A stretch of DNA of 7,569 nucleotides, from assembly GCA_025459035.1 (NCBI GenBank), contig JALORJ010000112.1:1-7569 (forward strand), given 5' to 3'. This stretch comes from Burkholderiales bacterium. GTDB taxonomy: Bacteria; Pseudomonadota; Gammaproteobacteria; Burkholderiales; Ga0077523. Positions 1-5,739 of the stretch are shown here, in pieces (within the stretch, counting starts at the first letter, position 1; every line of letters begins with the position of its first letter). The position numbers and the translations under genes were made by a program. Under the pieces are notes generated by a model, which did no database searches, was not told where the DNA came from, and saw only the letters and a program-made list of their open reading frames with translations.

Positions 1-614
1 CCCCGCATCTCGGCAATGCGGCGCAAAAGTAGTGCAAAGTCTTCCGCGCGATCAACAAAGTCCAGCCGTTCGCTGTTGACGATCAGCACCGGTGCGGCGT
101 CGTACTCGAGGAAGAATCGCGCATAGGCATCGGCCAGCCGCGTCAGATAGTCGGAGTCGATCGTCTGCTCGCGCGCCAGCCCGCGACGGCGCACTCGCGC
201 GGCGAGCACCCGCGGTGACGCCTGCAGGTACACGACCAGATCGGGCACCGGTGCCTGCGGCGCGAGGTGCGCGTGCAGCTTGCGGTACAGCCCGAGTTCG
301 TCGTCGGACAGCGTGAGCGCCGCGAACAGCGCGTCCTTCTGGAAGAAGAAATCCGACACCGTCGGACGCCGGAACAGATCGGCCTGCGCGAGATCGCGCA
401 ACTGGTCGACGCGCTGGAACAGGAAGAACAGTTGTGCGGCCAGCGCGTGCCGCGCGGGATCGCGATAGAACGGCCCGAGGAACGGATTCGCGTCGGCGTC
501 CTCGAGCAGCAGGTCGGCGTCGATCTCGGCCGACAGACGCCGTGCGAGCGACGTCTTGCCGACGCCGATCGGACCTTCGATCACGACGTGCCGCAGGTGC
601 TCAGGCCACGACAT
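1..614 (-). CDS. Deoxynucleoside kinase (dNK/dGK/dCK family), 3' end cut by window edge
   Basis: Predicted cytoplasmic P-loop kinase that transfers the ATP gamma-phosphate to the 5'-OH of a deoxynucleoside (dNTP salvage). The 204 complete codons show a short N-terminal strand followed by the P-loop GPIGVGKT (residues 14-21), the substrate-pocket segment LLEDADANPFLGPFY (36-50), the SDFFFQKDALFA segment (88-99 region), and an Arg-rich lid with SPRVLAARVRRRGLAREQ (133-150). These features in this order are typical of the deoxynucleoside kinase family; which base is preferred cannot be read from sequence. The family is about 200-230 residues, so the gene is nearly complete and its stop should lie just left of the window. 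The ATG at 614 overlaps the end of folK by 14 bp and places the P-loop at the expected distance; no clear Shine-Dalgarno is visible, suggesting coupling to folK. In related betaproteobacteria panB commonly follows (from memory). The last 20 codons are unusually A/T-rich for this window (see findings). Confidence 0.9.
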   Translation of the reverse strand, partial: MSWPEHLRHVVIEGPIGVGKTSLARRLSAEIDADLLLEDADANPFLGPFYRDPARHALAAQLFFLFQRVDQLRDLAQADLFRRPTVSDFFFQKDALFAALTLSDDELGLYRKLHAHLAPQAPVPDLVVYLQASPRVLAARVRRRGLAREQTIDSDYLTRLADAYARFFLEYDAAPVLIVNSERLDFVDRAEDFALLLRRIAEMR

Positions 615-1119
615 CGGCCGGCAGCCTGTCGACCCGCTGCTCCCGCGCGAGGCGGTCGGCCAGTGCGCGCACGTCACCGACGCCGGGAATCACCAGGTCG
701 GGCGCGATCTCGACCAGCGGCACCATCACGAAGGCACGCACGTGCATGCGCGGATGCGGGACCTCGAGCCCGGGCTCCGACACGGTGGTCGCGCCGTGCA
801 GCAGCAGGTCGAGATCGAGCGTGCGCGGACCGTCCTGCACGCGGCGCACCCGCCCGTGCTCGGCCTCGACGGCCAGCAGCGCATCGAGCAGCGCCCGCGC
901 GGGCAGCGCCGTGGACAGCTTCACGACGGCGTTGATGAAGTCGGGCTGGTCGGCATAGCCGACGGGAGCCGTCCGGTACAGCGACGAGCGCGCGAGCACG
1001 CGCGTGCCCGACAGCGCGTCGAGAGCATGGACTGCCGCTTCGAGATGGCGTCGCGGCGAGTCGAGGTTCGACCCGAGACCGACATACGCGATCGCGACGT
1101 TGACCTGCGGCGCGTTCAC
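601..1119 (-). CDS. folK: 2-amino-4-hydroxy-6-hydroxymethyldihydropteridine pyrophosphokinase (HPPK)
   Basis: FolK transfers pyrophosphate from ATP to 6-hydroxymethyl-7,8-dihydropterin, giving the substrate of dihydropteroate synthase in cytoplasmic folate synthesis. The 172-residue product (E. coli FolK is about 159) has the HPPK hallmarks: YVGLGSN (12-18), the pterin-loop motif P-x-GYADQPDFIN (52-63), the signature GPRTLDLDLLL (97-107) with D102 and D104 as the Mg-ATP ligands, and PHPRMHVRAF (121-130). The GTG at 1119 is chosen because it gives an N terminus of normal length and forms a GTGA overlap (1116-1119) with the pcnB stop. An open frame continues upstream but only in the shadow of pcnB. 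No good Shine-Dalgarno precedes it (only G-rich sequence), so translation probably depends on ribosomes finishing pcnB. Its 3' end overlaps the kinase start by 14 bp. Folate made through this step ultimately provides the formyl donor used by PurN, encoded divergently. Confidence 0.96.
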   Translation of the reverse strand: MNAPQVNVAIAYVGLGSNLDSPRRHLEAAVHALDALSGTRVLARSSLYRTAPVGYADQPDFINAVVKLSTALPARALLDALLAVEAEHGRVRRVQDGPRTLDLDLLLHGATTVSEPGLEVPHPRMHVRAFVMVPLVEIAPDLVIPGVGDVRALADRLAREQRVDRLPADVVA

Positions 1120-2519
1120 GGACCCGGTTCCCCGCCCGCGTCGGGGGTCGGCACACCGTCCTCGACGCCATCGGCGCGCGGCCCGCGTCGGCGCCGACGG
1201 CGCTTCTTCGGGCTGGTCTCGTCGCGCAGCAGCATGGCCTCGCGCCGGGTGTCGTCGGCCTCCTGGAACTCGGTCCACCAATGCCCCAGCGCCGGGTCGA
1301 CCTCGCCGCTGTCGCAGCGCAGCAGCAGGAAGTCGTACGCGGCGCGGAATTTTTCGGCCTCGAGCACGCGCCACGGGCGCCGTCCCGACCGCTGCTCGAA
1401 GCGCCACTGCAGCAGCCAGACCTCCTTCATGTCGGCGCCGTAGCGGCGGGGCACCGCGAGCTTCTCGGCCTGCACCGTCAGCACGGCGTCCATCGCCTCG
1501 TGCATCGCGGGCACCGGCGCCAACCCGCGCGCCTGCGCGGCGCGCCACTCGCCCAGCACCTCGTGCCACAGCAGCGCCGCGAACAGGAAGCCCGGAGAGA
1601 TGGACTTGTCCGCACGGATGCGCTCGTCGGTGCGCGCGAGCGCCAGCATGACGAAGCGCGCCGCGACCGACTGCGCGAGATGGGCTTCGAGGAACGGCAG
1701 CAGGTCACGGTCGAGCCCCTCGCGGCGCAGCCGTTCGATGCACGCCACCGCGTGGCCCGACAGCAGCAGCTTGAGCATCTCCTCGAACAGCCGCGAGCGC
1801 GGCACGTTGGCCAGCAGCCCTGCCAGGCCGGGGATCGGCGCACGCGTCGCGGCGTCGATCTCGAGACCCAGCTTGGCCGACAGGCGCACCGCCCGCAGCA
1901 TGCGGACCGGGTCCTCGCGGTAGCGCTCGGTCGGGTCGCCGATCATGCGCAGCACCCGACCTTCGAGATCGCGCATCCCGCCGCAGTAGTCGAGCACCTC
2001 GGAGCGCGCCGGGTCGTAGTAGAGCGCGTTGACCGTGAAATCGCGTCGCAGCGCGTCTTCTTCCTGCGACCCGAACACGTTGTCGCGCAGCAGGCGCCCG
2101 TGGGCGTCCTTCTGCTGGTCGGCGCCGTCGTCGCCTGCGGCCTGCGGCGCGCGGAACGTCGACACCTCGACGACGTCGGCACCGCACAGCACGTGCACGA
2201 GGCGGAAGCGCCGGCCGATGATCCGCGAGCGACGGAACACCGCGTGCACCTGCTCGGGGGTCGCGTCGGTCGCGACGTCGTAGTCCTTCGGCGCGCGCCC
2301 GAGCAGCAGGTCCCGCACCGCGCCTCCGACGACGAACGCGCGGTAGCCGTGCTGCTGCAGCGTGTCGCAGGTCCGGCGCGCGCAGGTGCTCAGTCGCTCG
2401 GGTGTGATGTTGTGGCGCGCCGGGCCGATGACCTCGGGTCCGCGGGGCGCGAGCGGCACGGCCCCACGCGGAGCGCGCTCGCCACGCGAGAAGACCCGCG
2501 CGATCAGCTTGCGGATCAC
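1116..2519 (-). CDS. pcnB: Poly(A) polymerase I
   Basis: PcnB adds 3' poly(A) tails to RNA, marking mRNA fragments and small RNAs for decay. The 467-residue product matches the family length (E. coli about 465). The class II nucleotidyltransferase core is clear: VGGAVRDLLLG (64-74), the catalytic pair D79 and D81 in KDYDVAT (78-84), and the third acidic residue E118 in VVEVSTFRAP. The head and neck continue with RRDFTVNALYYDP (158-170) and GDPTERYREDPVRMLRAVR. PcnB is preferred over CCA-adding enzyme because of the family-typical N-terminal extension with H-x-I followed by a helix, the RRSRIIGRRFRLVHV stretch (96-110), and a Lys/Arg-rich C-terminal tail (KKRRRRRR near 438-445, followed by an acidic/Gly/Pro end). 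The basic tail probably helps bind RNA. The GTG start forms a GTGA overlap with the upstream HAD gene (2516-2519) and has a GAGGTG ribosome site 5 nt before it. The N-terminal sequence VIRKLIARVFSRGE resembles known PcnB N termini, supporting this start. Confidence 0.96.
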   Translation of the reverse strand: MIRKLIARVFSRGERAPRGAVPLAPRGPEVIGPARHNITPERLSTCARRTCDTLQQHGYRAFVVGGAVRDLLLGRAPKDYDVATDATPEQVHAVFRRSRIIGRRFRLVHVLCGADVVEVSTFRAPQAAGDDGADQQKDAHGRLLRDNVFGSQEEDALRRDFTVNALYYDPARSEVLDYCGGMRDLEGRVLRMIGDPTERYREDPVRMLRAVRLSAKLGLEIDAATRAPIPGLAGLLANVPRSRLFEEMLKLLLSGHAVACIERLRREGLDRDLLPFLEAHLAQSVAARFVMLALARTDERIRADKSISPGFLFAALLWHEVLGEWRAAQARGLAPVPAMHEAMDAVLTVQAEKLAVPRRYGADMKEVWLLQWRFEQRSGRRPWRVLEAEKFRAAYDFLLLRCDSGEVDPALGHWWTEFQEADDTRREAMLLRDETSPKKRRRRRRGPRADGVEDGVPTPDAGGEPGP

Positions 2520-3214
2520 GCCGTCACCTCGGCGGTCACGCCGCGCAGCGAGATCACCGGCCAGCCGAGCGCGCGTGCATGGGCGGCGAGCATCGGATCG
2601 GGGTCGACCGCGACCGGGTGGGTGACGCGCTCGAGCAGCGGGATGTCGTTGCGCGAATCGCTGTAGAAGGTGCTGCGCGCGACGGTGTCGAGTGCGAGAC
2701 CGCGCTCGACGAGCCACGCTTCGACCCGGGTGATCTTGCCCTCGCGAAACGCGGGGACGCCCGCGACACGCCCGGTGAAGCGGCCGTCGGGCGCCTGCTC
2801 GGGCTCGGTCGCGATCACCGCGTCGATGCCGAACAGCGCTGCGACGGGCTCGGCGATCCAGCGATTGGTCGCCGTGACGAGGGCGCAGTGCTCGCCGGCA
2901 TGCGCGGCGACACAACGCTTCGCCGCGTCGGTCAGGATCGGCGCGACGCGCTCGTGGATGAACTGGGTGCGCCAGCGGTCGAGCACGCCGCGCGGATGGG
3001 CCGCGAGTGGCGCGAGCTGGAAGGCCATGAACTCGCCGATGTCGAGAGTGCCTGCGACGTACTGCGCGCCGAAGCGCTGCTGGTCGCGACGGCGCGCGAC
3101 GGGATCGACCGCGCCGACATCCGCGAGCCACGTGTTCCAGAGCGAATCGCTGTCCGCCGGCAGCAGCGTGTCGTCCATGTCGAACAGCGCGACGCGCGCG
3201 TGCTCGGCGCTCAT
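2516..3214 (-). CDS. HAD-superfamily subfamily IB hydrolase (SerB/CicA-like phosphatase), substrate unknown
   Basis: Predicted cytoplasmic phosphatase of 232 residues. All HAD motifs are intact: motif I FDMDDTLL with nucleophile D12 and acid/base D14; motif II threonine in LVTATNRW (T114); motif III lysine K160 in FREGKITRVEAWL; motif IV YSDSRNDIPLLE with D186 and D190. The long all-helical insert between motifs I and II (roughly 20-105) is the C1 cap typical of subfamily IB, which includes phosphoserine phosphatase-like enzymes and the hypothetical TIGR01490 group. Some relatives act on histidinol phosphate or phosphoserine, but nothing here shows the substrate. The ATG at 3214 is preceded by GAGGTG with a 5-nt spacer and overlaps the hda stop as ATGA (3211-3214). 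The gene sits between hda and pcnB, an order I recall in other betaproteobacteria, so a link to replication control or RNA turnover is possible but unproven. Confidence 0.92.
   Translation of the reverse strand: MSAEHARVALFDMDDTLLPADSDSLWNTWLADVGAVDPVARRRDQQRFGAQYVAGTLDIGEFMAFQLAPLAAHPRGVLDRWRTQFIHERVAPILTDAAKRCVAAHAGEHCALVTATNRWIAEPVAALFGIDAVIATEPEQAPDGRFTGRVAGVPAFREGKITRVEAWLVERGLALDTVARSTFYSDSRNDIPLLERVTHPVAVDPDPMLAAHARALGWPVISLRGVTAEVTA
2525..2530 (-). promoter_or_regulatory. Shine-Dalgarno GAGGTG for pcnB
   Basis: On the minus strand GAGGTG lies inside the last codons of the HAD gene (encoding Glu-Val) with a 5-nt spacer to the pcnB GTG at 2519. It decides the GTG start and has the same layout as the site before the HAD gene. 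Confidence 0.75.
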
Positions 3215-3903
3215 GCGCGCACCTCGGACTCGAAGTCGAGCGCGCTCTGCAGCGCCTCGCGCACCAGCGGCAGCGTGATCGGTCGCTTGAGTTCGAGCGA
3301 CAGCGCGTCGAGCGCGTCGACGACGCCGAACAGCGCCGACAAGTCGCGCCGGGTGTGGCGCAGCAGCCAGTCGATCACCTCGTCCGGCAGCACGAGGCCG
3401 CGCTCGGCGGCGCGCGCGCGCATCGCAGGCGCCTTGTCGGCATCGGCCAGACGGTGCAGTTCGAGCACCAGGTCCCATGCCAGGCGGGTCGCGAGTTCGG
3501 GCCGGACCCCGAGCCGCGCCGGCGGCAGCGGGCCGGTAGCCACGCAGGCGCCGTCGCGGTCGCGCGCGACGTTGATCGCATGGAACAGCGCGACCTGGGC
3601 GGCGTCGTCGAGGGCATCGACGTCGTCGACCAGCAGCAGCGCGCCCGCCGGCAGGTCGTCGGCCGGCCGCACCGGCGTGAAGCGCCGCACCGGACGGCCG
3701 GCGTCGCGCGCGGCCTGGTCACACGCGGAGAGCAGGTGGCTGCGGCCGCTGCCCGGGGCGCCCCAGAGATAGACATGGCCGACGCGGGCCCGGTCGGCCG
3801 CGAGCGCGCGCAGCGTCCCGACGGCCTCGGCATTGCGTCCGGCAGCGAAGTTCTCGAAGCGCGCAGACACCGCCGACGCGAGGCTCAGGACCAGCTGTTT
3901 CAT
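3211..3903 (-). CDS. hda: DnaA regulatory inactivator Hda
   Basis: Hda is a DnaA-like AAA+ protein that, with the DNA-loaded beta sliding clamp, stimulates hydrolysis of DnaA-bound ATP and so prevents re-initiation (RIDA). The product has 230 residues. The N-terminal QLVLSL (3-8) fits the clamp-binding motif QL-x-L-x-L, which must be near the N terminus and fixes the start at the ATG at 3903. The AAA+ core has a Walker A variant GAPGSGRSH (48-56), where Arg replaces the usual Lys as in E. coli Hda; Walker B LLVDDVD (90-96); sensor I in CVATGPLPP; the box VII arginine finger R140 in ELATRLAW; and sensor II in HTRRDLSALF (183-192). There is no DnaA domain IV, so it is not DnaA; a DnaA N-terminal domain is also absent. 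It is first in the minus-strand cluster and its stop overlaps the next start as ATGA. An in-frame extension up to an ATG at 4050 exists but is low-complexity and rejected. Confidence 0.95.
   Translation of the reverse strand: MKQLVLSLASAVSARFENFAAGRNAEAVGTLRALAADRARVGHVYLWGAPGSGRSHLLSACDQAARDAGRPVRRFTPVRPADDLPAGALLLVDDVDALDDAAQVALFHAINVARDRDGACVATGPLPPARLGVRPELATRLAWDLVLELHRLADADKAPAMRARAAERGLVLPDEVIDWLLRHTRRDLSALFGVVDALDALSLELKRPITLPLVREALQSALDFESEVRA
3220..3225 (-). promoter_or_regulatory. Shine-Dalgarno GAGGTG for the HAD hydrolase gene
   Basis: On the minus strand GAGGTG lies inside the last codons of hda (encoding Glu-Val) with a 5-nt spacer to the ATG at 3214. It supports that start and lets ribosomes finishing hda re-initiate at the ATGA overlap. 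Confidence 0.75.
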
Positions 3904-3910
3904 CGCCCCG

Positions 3911-3916
3911 AGTATA
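3911..3916 (-). promoter_or_regulatory. Candidate -10 box (TATACT) for hda
   Basis: On the minus strand TATACT matches five of six positions of the sigma-70 -10 consensus and stands out in very GC-rich DNA. It ends only 7 nt before the hda ATG, so a normal transcription start would fall at or next to the A of the start codon, implying a leaderless or nearly leaderless mRNA. The -35 region is weak: CTGTCG with a 16-bp spacer is the best I see. GTATAC is self-complementary, so an isolated chance match is possible. Confidence 0.4.
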
Positions 3917-3966
3917 CGAAGCGCCCTCGCCGCGACAGCGATCGCGGAGCGCGGGAGACCCTCGGC

Positions 3967-3972
3967 TACACT
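3967..3972 (+). promoter_or_regulatory. Candidate -10 box (TACACT) for purM
   Basis: TACACT, in the context GGCTACACTCG, matches the -10 consensus at four of six positions including the key first TA and last T. It would start transcription near 3979 and leave a leader of about 70 nt before the purM ATG. No good -35 hexamer lies 16-18 bp upstream (GCGGAG-like sequence), so the promoter would be weak or activator-dependent. This is a pattern-based call only. Confidence 0.35.
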
Positions 3973-3999
3973 CGCGCGCCGCTCGTCGTCCTCTGCGCA

Positions 4000-4013
4000 C
4001 CGCGCACGCGCGG
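4000..4013. other. Short GC palindrome in the presumed purM leader
   Basis: Arms CCGCGC and GCGCGG are separated by AC. It lies downstream of the candidate purM transcription start and could form a small hairpin or bind a dimeric regulator. In DNA of this composition, 6-bp GC arms are expected by chance, so the call is weak. It does not resemble the E. coli PurR operator. Confidence 0.2.
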
Positions 4014-4048
4014 ACCTCGCGCGCCCGACCTTCGCCCACCGCAACGCC

Positions 4049-5101
4049 ATGACCGAGTCCCGCGCTCCTCACACCGGCTTGTCGTATCGCGACGCCGGCG
4101 TCGACATCGATGCCGGCGACCGCCTCGTCGATCGCATCAAGCCGCTGGCGCGCGCGACGCTGCGCGACGGCGTGCTGGCCGGCATCGGCGGCTTCGGCGC
4201 GCTGTTCGAGGTGCCGCGACGCTATCGCGAGCCGGTGCTCGTCAGCGGCACCGACGGCGTCGGCACCAAGCTCAAGCTCGCGTTCCAGCTCGATCGCCAC
4301 GACACCGTCGGCATCGATCTGGTCGCGATGAGCGTGAACGACATCCTGGTGCAGGGCGCCGAGTCGCTGTTCTTCCTCGACTACTTCGCCTGCGGCCGGC
4401 TGCACGTCGACACCGCGGCCGCCGTCGTCGGCGGCATCGCCGAGGGCTGCCGCCAGGCCGGCTGCGCGCTGATCGGCGGCGAGACGGCCGAGATGCCCGG
4501 GATGTACCCGGACGGCGAGTACGACCTGGCCGGCTTCGCCGTCGGCGTGGTCGAGAAGGCCGCGATCGTCGACGGGCGGCGCATCACGCCGGGCGACGCC
4601 GTCGTCGCGATCGCGTCGAGCGGCCTGCACAGCAACGGCTACTCGCTCGCGCGGCGCATCGTCGAGGTGAGCGGCGTCGATCTCGCGACCCATGACCTCG
4701 ACGGCCGGTCGCTCGCCGACGCGTTGATGACGCCCACGCGCATCTACGTCAAGCCGGTGCTCGGGCTGCTCGCGCAGGTCGATGTCCGCGGCATCGCGCA
4801 CATCACCGGCGGCGGCCTGACCGAGAACGTGCCGCGCGTGCTGCCCCCGGGCACAGGGGTGCGGCTCGATCCCGGCGCATGGGCGCGCCCGGCCGTGTTC
4901 GGCTGGCTGCAGGTCGCCGGTGGCGTTGCCGACGCCGAGATGTGGCGTGTCTTCAACTGTGGCGTGGGCATGGTGATCGTGGTGCCGGCGGCCGACGCGG
5001 CCCGCGCGGTCGCGCATCTGCAGGCGGCCGGAGAGCGCGCCTGGGTCGCGGGCGAGGTCGTCGAGCGCCCCGCCGACGCCCCCGCCGTGCGCTACGCATG
5101 A
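4049..5101 (+). CDS. purM: Phosphoribosylformylglycinamidine cyclo-ligase (AIR synthetase)
   Basis: PurM closes the imidazole ring of the purine precursor, converting FGAM plus ATP to aminoimidazole ribonucleotide in the cytoplasm. The 350-residue product is the usual length (E. coli about 345). Diagnostic segments in order: LSYRDAGVDIDAG (11-23), GGFGALFEVP (47-56), SGTDGVGTKLK (66-76), GIDLVAMSVND (88-98), GGETAEMPGMY (143-153), SSGLHSNGYSLAR (190-202), HITGGGLTENVPRVLP (251-266) and FNCGVGM (302-308). All are intact. The ATG at 4049 gives an N terminus matching PurM homologs; there is no Shine-Dalgarno in the pyrimidine-rich, GC-rich sequence before it, so initiation strength is uncertain. 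It is first in the plus-strand cluster and overlaps purN by the 4-bp ATGA at 5098-5101. The purM-purN pairing is common in proteobacteria and puts steps 5 and 3 of the pathway under one promoter. Confidence 0.98.
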   Translation: MTESRAPHTGLSYRDAGVDIDAGDRLVDRIKPLARATLRDGVLAGIGGFGALFEVPRRYREPVLVSGTDGVGTKLKLAFQLDRHDTVGIDLVAMSVNDILVQGAESLFFLDYFACGRLHVDTAAAVVGGIAEGCRQAGCALIGGETAEMPGMYPDGEYDLAGFAVGVVEKAAIVDGRRITPGDAVVAIASSGLHSNGYSLARRIVEVSGVDLATHDLDGRSLADALMTPTRIYVKPVLGLLAQVDVRGIAHITGGGLTENVPRVLPPGTGVRLDPGAWARPAVFGWLQVAGGVADAEMWRVFNCGVGMVIVVPAADAARAVAHLQAAGERAWVAGEVVERPADAPAVRYA

Positions 5102-5739
5102 CCGACGCCGCGCCGCGCATCGTCGTCCTGGTCTCCGGGCGCGGCAGCAATCTCGGCGCGTTGCTCGACGCCGGCCTGCCGGTGGTGCACGTCGTCTCCA
5201 ACCGGCCGCAGGCCGGCGGCCTCGCGCTCGCGGCGCGCCATGCGGTCACGTCCACCGTCGTCGATCACGCGGCGTTCCCGTCTCGTGAAGCCTTCGACAG
5301 CGCCCTCGCCGCCGCCATCGACGCCCATGCGCCGACGCTGGTCGTGCTCGCGGGCTTCATGCGGGTGCTGGGCGACCCATTCGTGCAGCGCTACGCGGGT
5401 CGTCTCGTGAACATCCATCCGTCGCTGCTGCCGGCGTTCACGGGGCTGCACACGCATCGGCGCGCGCTCGACGCCGGGGTGCGGCTGCACGGCTGCACCG
5501 TGCATTTCGTGACCCCCACGCTCGACCACGGCCCGGTCATCGCGCAGGCGGTGGTGCCGGTGCTGCCGGACGACACGGAGGACACGCTCGCGGCGCGCGT
5601 CCTGGAGCAGGAACACCGGCTCTATCCCGCCGCCGTGCGCTGGTGCCTGGAAGGCCGGGTGCGCGTCGACGGCCTGCGGGTCCACGTGCGCGGCGCCGAG
5701 TTTCCGGCGTTCGGTCGATGCGTGCCGTCGCCCGCCTGA
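5098..5739 (+). CDS. purN: Phosphoribosylglycinamide formyltransferase (GAR transformylase, folate-dependent)
   Basis: PurN transfers the formyl group of 10-formyl-tetrahydrofolate to GAR, forming FGAR in purine synthesis. The 213-residue product (E. coli PurN is 212) has the phosphate-binding SGRGSNL (13-19), LAGFMRVL (84-91), the catalytic NIHPSLLPAF with N105 and H107, GLHTHRRAL (116-124), GCTVHFVTPTLDHGPVI (132-148) containing the third catalytic residue D143, and EHRLYPAAVRW (172-182). The segment after GSN, where E. coli has a longer helix and loop, is about six residues shorter here than in the E. coli sequence I remember. The ATG overlaps the purM stop as ATGA and lacks its own ribosome site, so it is probably translated by coupling. 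Its 3' end overlaps the next gene by 22 bp. The formate-dependent alternative, PurT, is unrelated in sequence and excluded. Confidence 0.97.
   Translation: MTDAAPRIVVLVSGRGSNLGALLDAGLPVVHVVSNRPQAGGLALAARHAVTSTVVDHAAFPSREAFDSALAAAIDAHAPTLVVLAGFMRVLGDPFVQRYAGRLVNIHPSLLPAFTGLHTHRRALDAGVRLHGCTVHFVTPTLDHGPVIAQAVVPVLPDDTEDTLAARVLEQEHRLYPAAVRWCLEGRVRVDGLRVHVRGAEFPAFGRCVPSPA

Larger units (their letters stand above)
3904..4048. promoter_or_regulatory. Divergent promoter region between hda and purM
   Basis: This 145-bp stretch is the only non-coding DNA in the window, so it should carry the promoters of both operons. It contains a candidate -10 box for each direction (annotated separately), about 50 bp apart, so their -35 regions would lie almost back to back near 3934-3950. 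No convincing -35 hexamer is seen for either. A short GC palindrome lies in the presumed purM leader (4000-4013). No terminator, riboswitch or recognised operator is visible. Confidence 0.7.

Noticed and set aside
1120..1569. Upstream extension of the folK frame to 1569.
   Set aside because: It lies wholly within pcnB, has no HPPK similarity, and the GTG at 1119 with GTGA overlap gives normal HPPK length.
267..2666. Long plus-strand open frames opposite pcnB, folK and the kinase (for example 1281-2666 and 556-1443).
   Set aside because: They are antisense shadows typical of GC-rich coding DNA: compositionally biased (Arg, His, Gln, Ala), with no recognisable domain, and fully covered by minus-strand genes with clear catalytic motifs.
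2520..3131. Upstream extension of the pcnB frame to position 3131, which would fuse about 200 residues to PcnB.
   Set aside because: The extension overlaps the intact HAD gene in another frame, is low-complexity, and the GTG at 2519 has a good ribosome site and gives the family-typical N terminus and length.
4000..4013. GC palindrome CCGCGC-AC-GCGCGG as a purine-repressor operator or attenuator.
   Set aside because: It does not match the known E. coli PurR operator, the 2-nt centre is too tight for a full-length hairpin, and similar arms arise often by chance at this base composition. Kept only as a low-confidence feature.
3904..4050. In-frame upstream extension of Hda starting at an ATG at 4050 on the minus strand, directly opposite the purM start.
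   Set aside because: The added 49 residues are Arg/Ala-rich low-complexity sequence, would bury the clamp-binding QLVLSL motif that belongs at the N terminus, and would occupy the whole divergent promoter region.
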